From Halorhodospira sp. (GTDB taxonomy: Bacteria > Pseudomonadota > Gammaproteobacteria > Nitrococcales > Halorhodospiraceae), in contig SKYL01000063.1 of assembly GCA_007127935.1 (NCBI GenBank), positions 1-8,996 on the forward strand: a stretch of 8,996 nucleotides of DNA. Direction: 5' to 3'. Below are positions 6,742 through 8,996 of the stretch, in pieces. The notes under the pieces are model-generated. The model did no database searches. It worked only from the letters and a program-made list of their open reading frames with translations, and was not told where the DNA came from. How positions within the stretch are numbered: position 1 is the stretch's first letter; the number at the start of each line of letters is the position of its first letter. The translations under genes were made by a program, and so were the position numbers.

Positions 6742-7545
6742 ATGCGCTCACTGACCTCCCTCCTCCGTCGCAGCGCGGCGTTGCTCGCCGTCACCCTTGT
6801 CGCGGCCGGGACCATCAGCTGCGGCGGCGATCCCAAATCCGAACTGCGCATCTACATCGACGGTAACGAGGAACTGGGGATCGTGGAGGCGCTGGGCCTC
6901 GATGTGGGGGATTCGGTAAGCCTGCTGGTGGTGGCCACTGTCAACGGCGCACCGCTGGCCGACCAGCGGATCTCCATCGAGTCGGAGCTGGACAACCTGA
7001 TCACCCACCCGCTCCCCCGCACCGACGGCGAAGGGCGCGCCGGCACACGCCTCCTGGCGCAAACCGCCGGGTTCGACCGCATCACCTTCACCACGATGGA
7101 CGGCTCCTCCACCGAACTCCAGTTACGCGTCAGCGACGGCGATCACGCTCGCCACCTCGATGGCGACAACGGGCTACTGGAGGCCCGGGACGATGTGGTC
7201 TCCTGGGAGACGCTGAAGGCGCTGAAGACCTATGAAGAGGACGACATGCTAGCGGCCGACTTCCCGGAGCCGGTCCGGGAACTCGACCGGCGGACGGTGC
7301 GCCTGCAGGGGTTCATGATGCCACTGGACGCCGCCACCCGGCAGCGACACTTCTTGCTCACCCGCAGCACGCCGTCGTGTTTTTACTGCGTCCCCGGCGG
7401 ACCGGAGAGCACGGTGGAGATTGTGACCGACGAGGGCGTGGAGTTCACCTTCGAACCGATGGTCCTGGAGGGGCGATTCGAACTCCTGGAGCCCAATGAG
7501 ATGGGGATTTTCTACCGGCTGGCAGGCGCCCGCCTGGTTGATTAA
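6742..7545 (+). CDS. Lipoprotein with Ig-like N-terminal part and DUF3299-like C-terminal part
   Basis: This is a predicted lipoprotein of 267 residues. The signal peptide runs from positive MRSLTSLLRR through a hydrophobic stretch to the lipobox-like TISC, so Cys 27 would be lipidated. Gly at +2 favours the outer membrane. Residues about 33-132 are beta-rich (GDSVSLLVVATVNGAPLADQ, then a repeated strand pattern), like a bacterial Ig/invasin domain. Residues about 150-267 match the general layout of DUF3299: a W-x-x-L segment, LDRRTVRLQGFMMPLD (181-196), and a Cys-containing turn PSCFYCVPGGPEST (211-224) before strands to the end. The CFYC pair (213, 216) could bind metal. I chose ATG 6742, behind AAAAGGGGGGG, because the signal peptide begins there; the frame is open further upstream only as an overlap with the permease. 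It is the last gene of the operon, probably the periplasmic partner of the ABC permease. Exact function unknown. Confidence 0.78.
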   Translation: MRSLTSLLRRSAALLAVTLVAAGTISCGGDPKSELRIYIDGNEELGIVEALGLDVGDSVSLLVVATVNGAPLADQRISIESELDNLITHPLPRTDGEGRAGTRLLAQTAGFDRITFTTMDGSSTELQLRVSDGDHARHLDGDNGLLEARDDVVSWETLKALKTYEEDDMLAADFPEPVRELDRRTVRLQGFMMPLDAATRQRHFLLTRSTPSCFYCVPGGPESTVEIVTDEGVEFTFEPMVLEGRFELLEPNEMGIFYRLAGARLVD

Positions 7546-7821
7546 GTTAAGTAACGAGCAGTTGCATCATCCGGGGGCGCCGGATGCCTCTTGGGGAGGC
7601 GCAGTGGATCTCTCCATGGATCTCCCCCACCATCCATGGACCGCTCCCTGCGGCCTTCCCTGTGACCTGGACGCTCCCTTCGAAACGCCCGGCGCCCTCG
7701 CGTTGATACCTGCCCCGGGGGGGAGCGGCACCATTCAGCCGGTATATTAGAGACGTTAAGACTACCACCCAGCCGTCATAGGGAAACAGATGGGCGCGAC
7801 GGTTTGCCGCATCCTCGAACC
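7546..7821. other. Convergent intergenic junction between two zinc operons
   Basis: These 276 bp separate the stops of the lipoprotein gene (+) and znuB (-). I see no credible gene. The stretch has a strong hairpin at 7568-7586, two copies of GGATCTC (7606-7623 region) with TCCATGGA palindromes nearby, and a short AT-rich spot (TATATTAG near 7742). None gives a clear regulatory site. Confidence 0.5.
7568..7586. terminator. Hairpin in the convergent junction, possible terminator
   Basis: CATCCGG and CCGGATG form a perfect, GC-rich 7-bp stem around the loop GGGCG, starting 22 bases after the lipoprotein stop. No T-run follows on either strand, so it is either a non-canonical terminator or an mRNA 3'-end structure. 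Confidence 0.35.
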
Positions 7822-8628
7822 CTATGAACGTGGACTCGCCCCGCCCCATCGCGGACGAAGCACTGTCACCGCGGCGAAGAGGGCGGCGGCGGCCACCACA
7901 ATGGCAGGGCCGGTGGGCAGATCCCAGCGCAACGATCCACCCAACCCCAGCGCCACGGCCAGGCAGCCGGTCACGGAGGCCAGCACCGCCATCTGTTCCG
8001 GTGTGCGGGCAAAGGCCCGGGCGGTGGCCGCCGGAATGATCAGCAGCGAGGTCACCAACAGGATCCCCACCACCTGCATCGCCAGTGCGATGACCAGCGC
8101 CATCAAACCCATGAAGGCCAACTGGATCGGAATCACCCGCACCCCCTCCACCCGGGCCATCTCCTCGTGGATGGTCACCGCCAGCAGCGGGCGCCAGATC
8201 GCGGCCAGCCCCGCCACCACCAGCGCGCCGCCGCCGAAGATCCAATACAGGTCGTGGTCGCTGACGGCCAGGATATCGCCGAAGAGGTAGCCCATCAGAT
8301 CGACCCGCAAACCCTCCATGAAGGCGATGGCCACCAGTCCCAGGGACAGCGCGCTGTGGGCGAGGATGCCGAGGACGGTATCGCTGGCCAGCCGCTGGCG
8401 GGAGCGCAGGACGACCAGCAACACCGCCAGGACGGCGCAGACCGCCAAAATGCCGAAGTGCAGGCGGATGCCGAGGAGAAAGCCGAGAGCGATGCCGAGC
8501 AGGGCGGAGTGAGCCAATGCGTCGCCGAAGTAGGCCATACGGCGCCACACCACGAAACTGCCCAGGGGTCCGGCCACCACCGCCAGGGCGAGCCCGGCGG
8601 CCAGCGCCCGCCACAAAAAATCATCCAT
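7822..8628 (-). CDS. znuB: Zinc ABC importer permease ZnuB
   Basis: ZnuB is the membrane subunit of the high-affinity Zn(II) importer ZnuABC. The 268-residue length and about eight hydrophobic helices fit the ABC-3 permease family. Landmarks include VVWRRMAYFGDALAHSAL (26-43), SDTVLGILAHSALSLGL (82-98), the cytoplasmic coupling region IHEEMARVEGVRV (153-165), MQVVGILLVTSLLIIPAATA (184-203) and DLPTGPAIV (236-244). The frame is open 62 codons further upstream, but that part is arginine-rich and antiparallel in character to znuC coding. The ATG at 8628 starts directly with the family N-terminus MDDFLWRAL. It overlaps the 3' end of znuC by 8 bp, indicating coupled translation. It ends convergently with the second zinc operon. 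A manganese importer of the same family is possible, but the His-rich znuC tail and the context favour zinc. Confidence 0.93.
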   Translation of the reverse strand: MDDFLWRALAAGLALAVVAGPLGSFVVWRRMAYFGDALAHSALLGIALGFLLGIRLHFGILAVCAVLAVLLVVLRSRQRLASDTVLGILAHSALSLGLVAIAFMEGLRVDLMGYLFGDILAVSDHDLYWIFGGGALVVAGLAAIWRPLLAVTIHEEMARVEGVRVIPIQLAFMGLMALVIALAMQVVGILLVTSLLIIPAATARAFARTPEQMAVLASVTGCLAVALGLGGSLRWDLPTGPAIVVAAAALFAAVTVLRPRWGGASPRS

Positions 8629-8996
8629 CGCCGTCCTCCCGCCGGCCCTCCGCCTCCGCCGGGCAACGGTCGCCCGGACCGTGCGCGTGATGGGGGCCGT
8701 GATCGTGATGGAAGACGGCCGTCTCCGGTCCCAGGTGTGAACCGAAGAGGCCACGGTACTCCGGATGGACCGCCACCGATTCCGGGCTACCGCGGCAGAG
8801 GATGCGCCCACCATCGAGGCAGAGCACTTCGTCGCTGGCGGCCATCACCAGGTGGAGATCGTGGGAGACCACCACCACGGCGCAACCGTAACGATCACGC
8901 ACCGTGCGGATCAATGCGTAGAGCGCCCCCTGGCTGCGGCCGTCGAGCCCGGCGGCGGGCTCGTCCAGGGCCAGCAGCCGCGGCTGGCGCAGCAAC
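8621..8996 (-). CDS. znuC: Zinc ABC importer ATPase ZnuC (5' part outside window)
   Basis: Only the C-terminal half is present, because the gene enters from the right edge; the first visible codon TTG encodes an internal leucine. Visible parts are Walker B LLALDEP (about residues 7-13 of the fragment), D-loop AGLD, the H-loop in VVVVSHDLHLVMAASDEV and the ZnuC-type ending YRGLFGSHLG. A histidine-rich tail FHHDHGPHHAHG (96-107 of the fragment) follows, then an acidic end. Such tails are typical of ZnuC and may sense or buffer cytoplasmic zinc. The TGA overlaps the start of znuB by 8 bp. Walker A, the signature motif and the operon promoter lie beyond the window, so Zur control of this operon cannot be judged here. 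Confidence 0.92.
   Translation of the reverse strand, partial: LLRQPRLLALDEPAAGLDGRSQGALYALIRTVRDRYGCAVVVVSHDLHLVMAASDEVLCLDGGRILCRGSPESVAVHPEYRGLFGSHLGPETAVFHHDHGPHHAHGPGDRCPAEAEGRREDGDG

Noticed and set aside
7546..7821. Possible small RNA or tRNA in the convergent junction
   Set aside because: No cloverleaf, conserved T-arm or promoter-terminator pair could be found by eye; only one hairpin stands out.
8629..8814. N-terminal extension of znuB by 62 codons
   Set aside because: It lies within the znuC coding region and is Arg/Ser-rich. The ZnuB family N-terminus begins at 8628.

Overview
The window is very GC-rich, with densely packed genes, short spacers and stop/start overlaps. The best protein matches are proteobacterial: a plant-type glutamate-cysteine ligase, a DsrC/TusE-family sulfur protein, a HisI separate from HisE, and a Znu zinc importer. 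A gammaproteobacterium, possibly a sulfur oxidiser of the Ectothiorhodospiraceae kind, fits. That assignment is inference from gene content only.

Layout. (1) 1-711 (+) is the 3' part of a universal-stress-type protein. (2) 722-4081 (-) reads leftward as an APH-like/P-loop kinase fusion (TTG start), then gshA after 33 bp, then after 96 bp a small DsrC-family protein lacking both functional cysteines. The last gene probably also has its own promoter. (3) 4159-4584 (+) is hisI, divergent from the kinase fusion. (4) 4585-4845 is non-coding. It holds a hairpin after hisI, a pair of inverted 33-bp repeat units, and a Zur-type operator overlapping a promoter. (5) 4846-7545 (+) is a three-gene operon: a LolD/MacB-type ATPase, an FtsX-like permease with a histidine-rich extracytoplasmic stretch, and a lipoprotein with an Ig-like part and a DUF3299-like part. 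(6) 7546-7821 is a 276-bp convergent junction. (7) 7822-8996 (-) is znuB and the 3' end of znuC, which runs off the window.

The right half is a zinc locus. A conventional high-affinity Zn importer (ZnuCB) lies tail to tail with a second, MacB-like system that has a near-consensus Zur box and His-rich periplasmic segments. This second system resembles the poorly understood Zur-regulated ABC clusters of Vibrio (Zrg) and Pseudomonas (PA4063-4066 region), but with a reduced gene set and an unusual lipoprotein. The left half has a thiol/sulfur theme: the first enzyme of glutathione synthesis followed by a cysteine-less DsrC homologue, which by family knowledge is more likely regulatory than a sulfur carrier.
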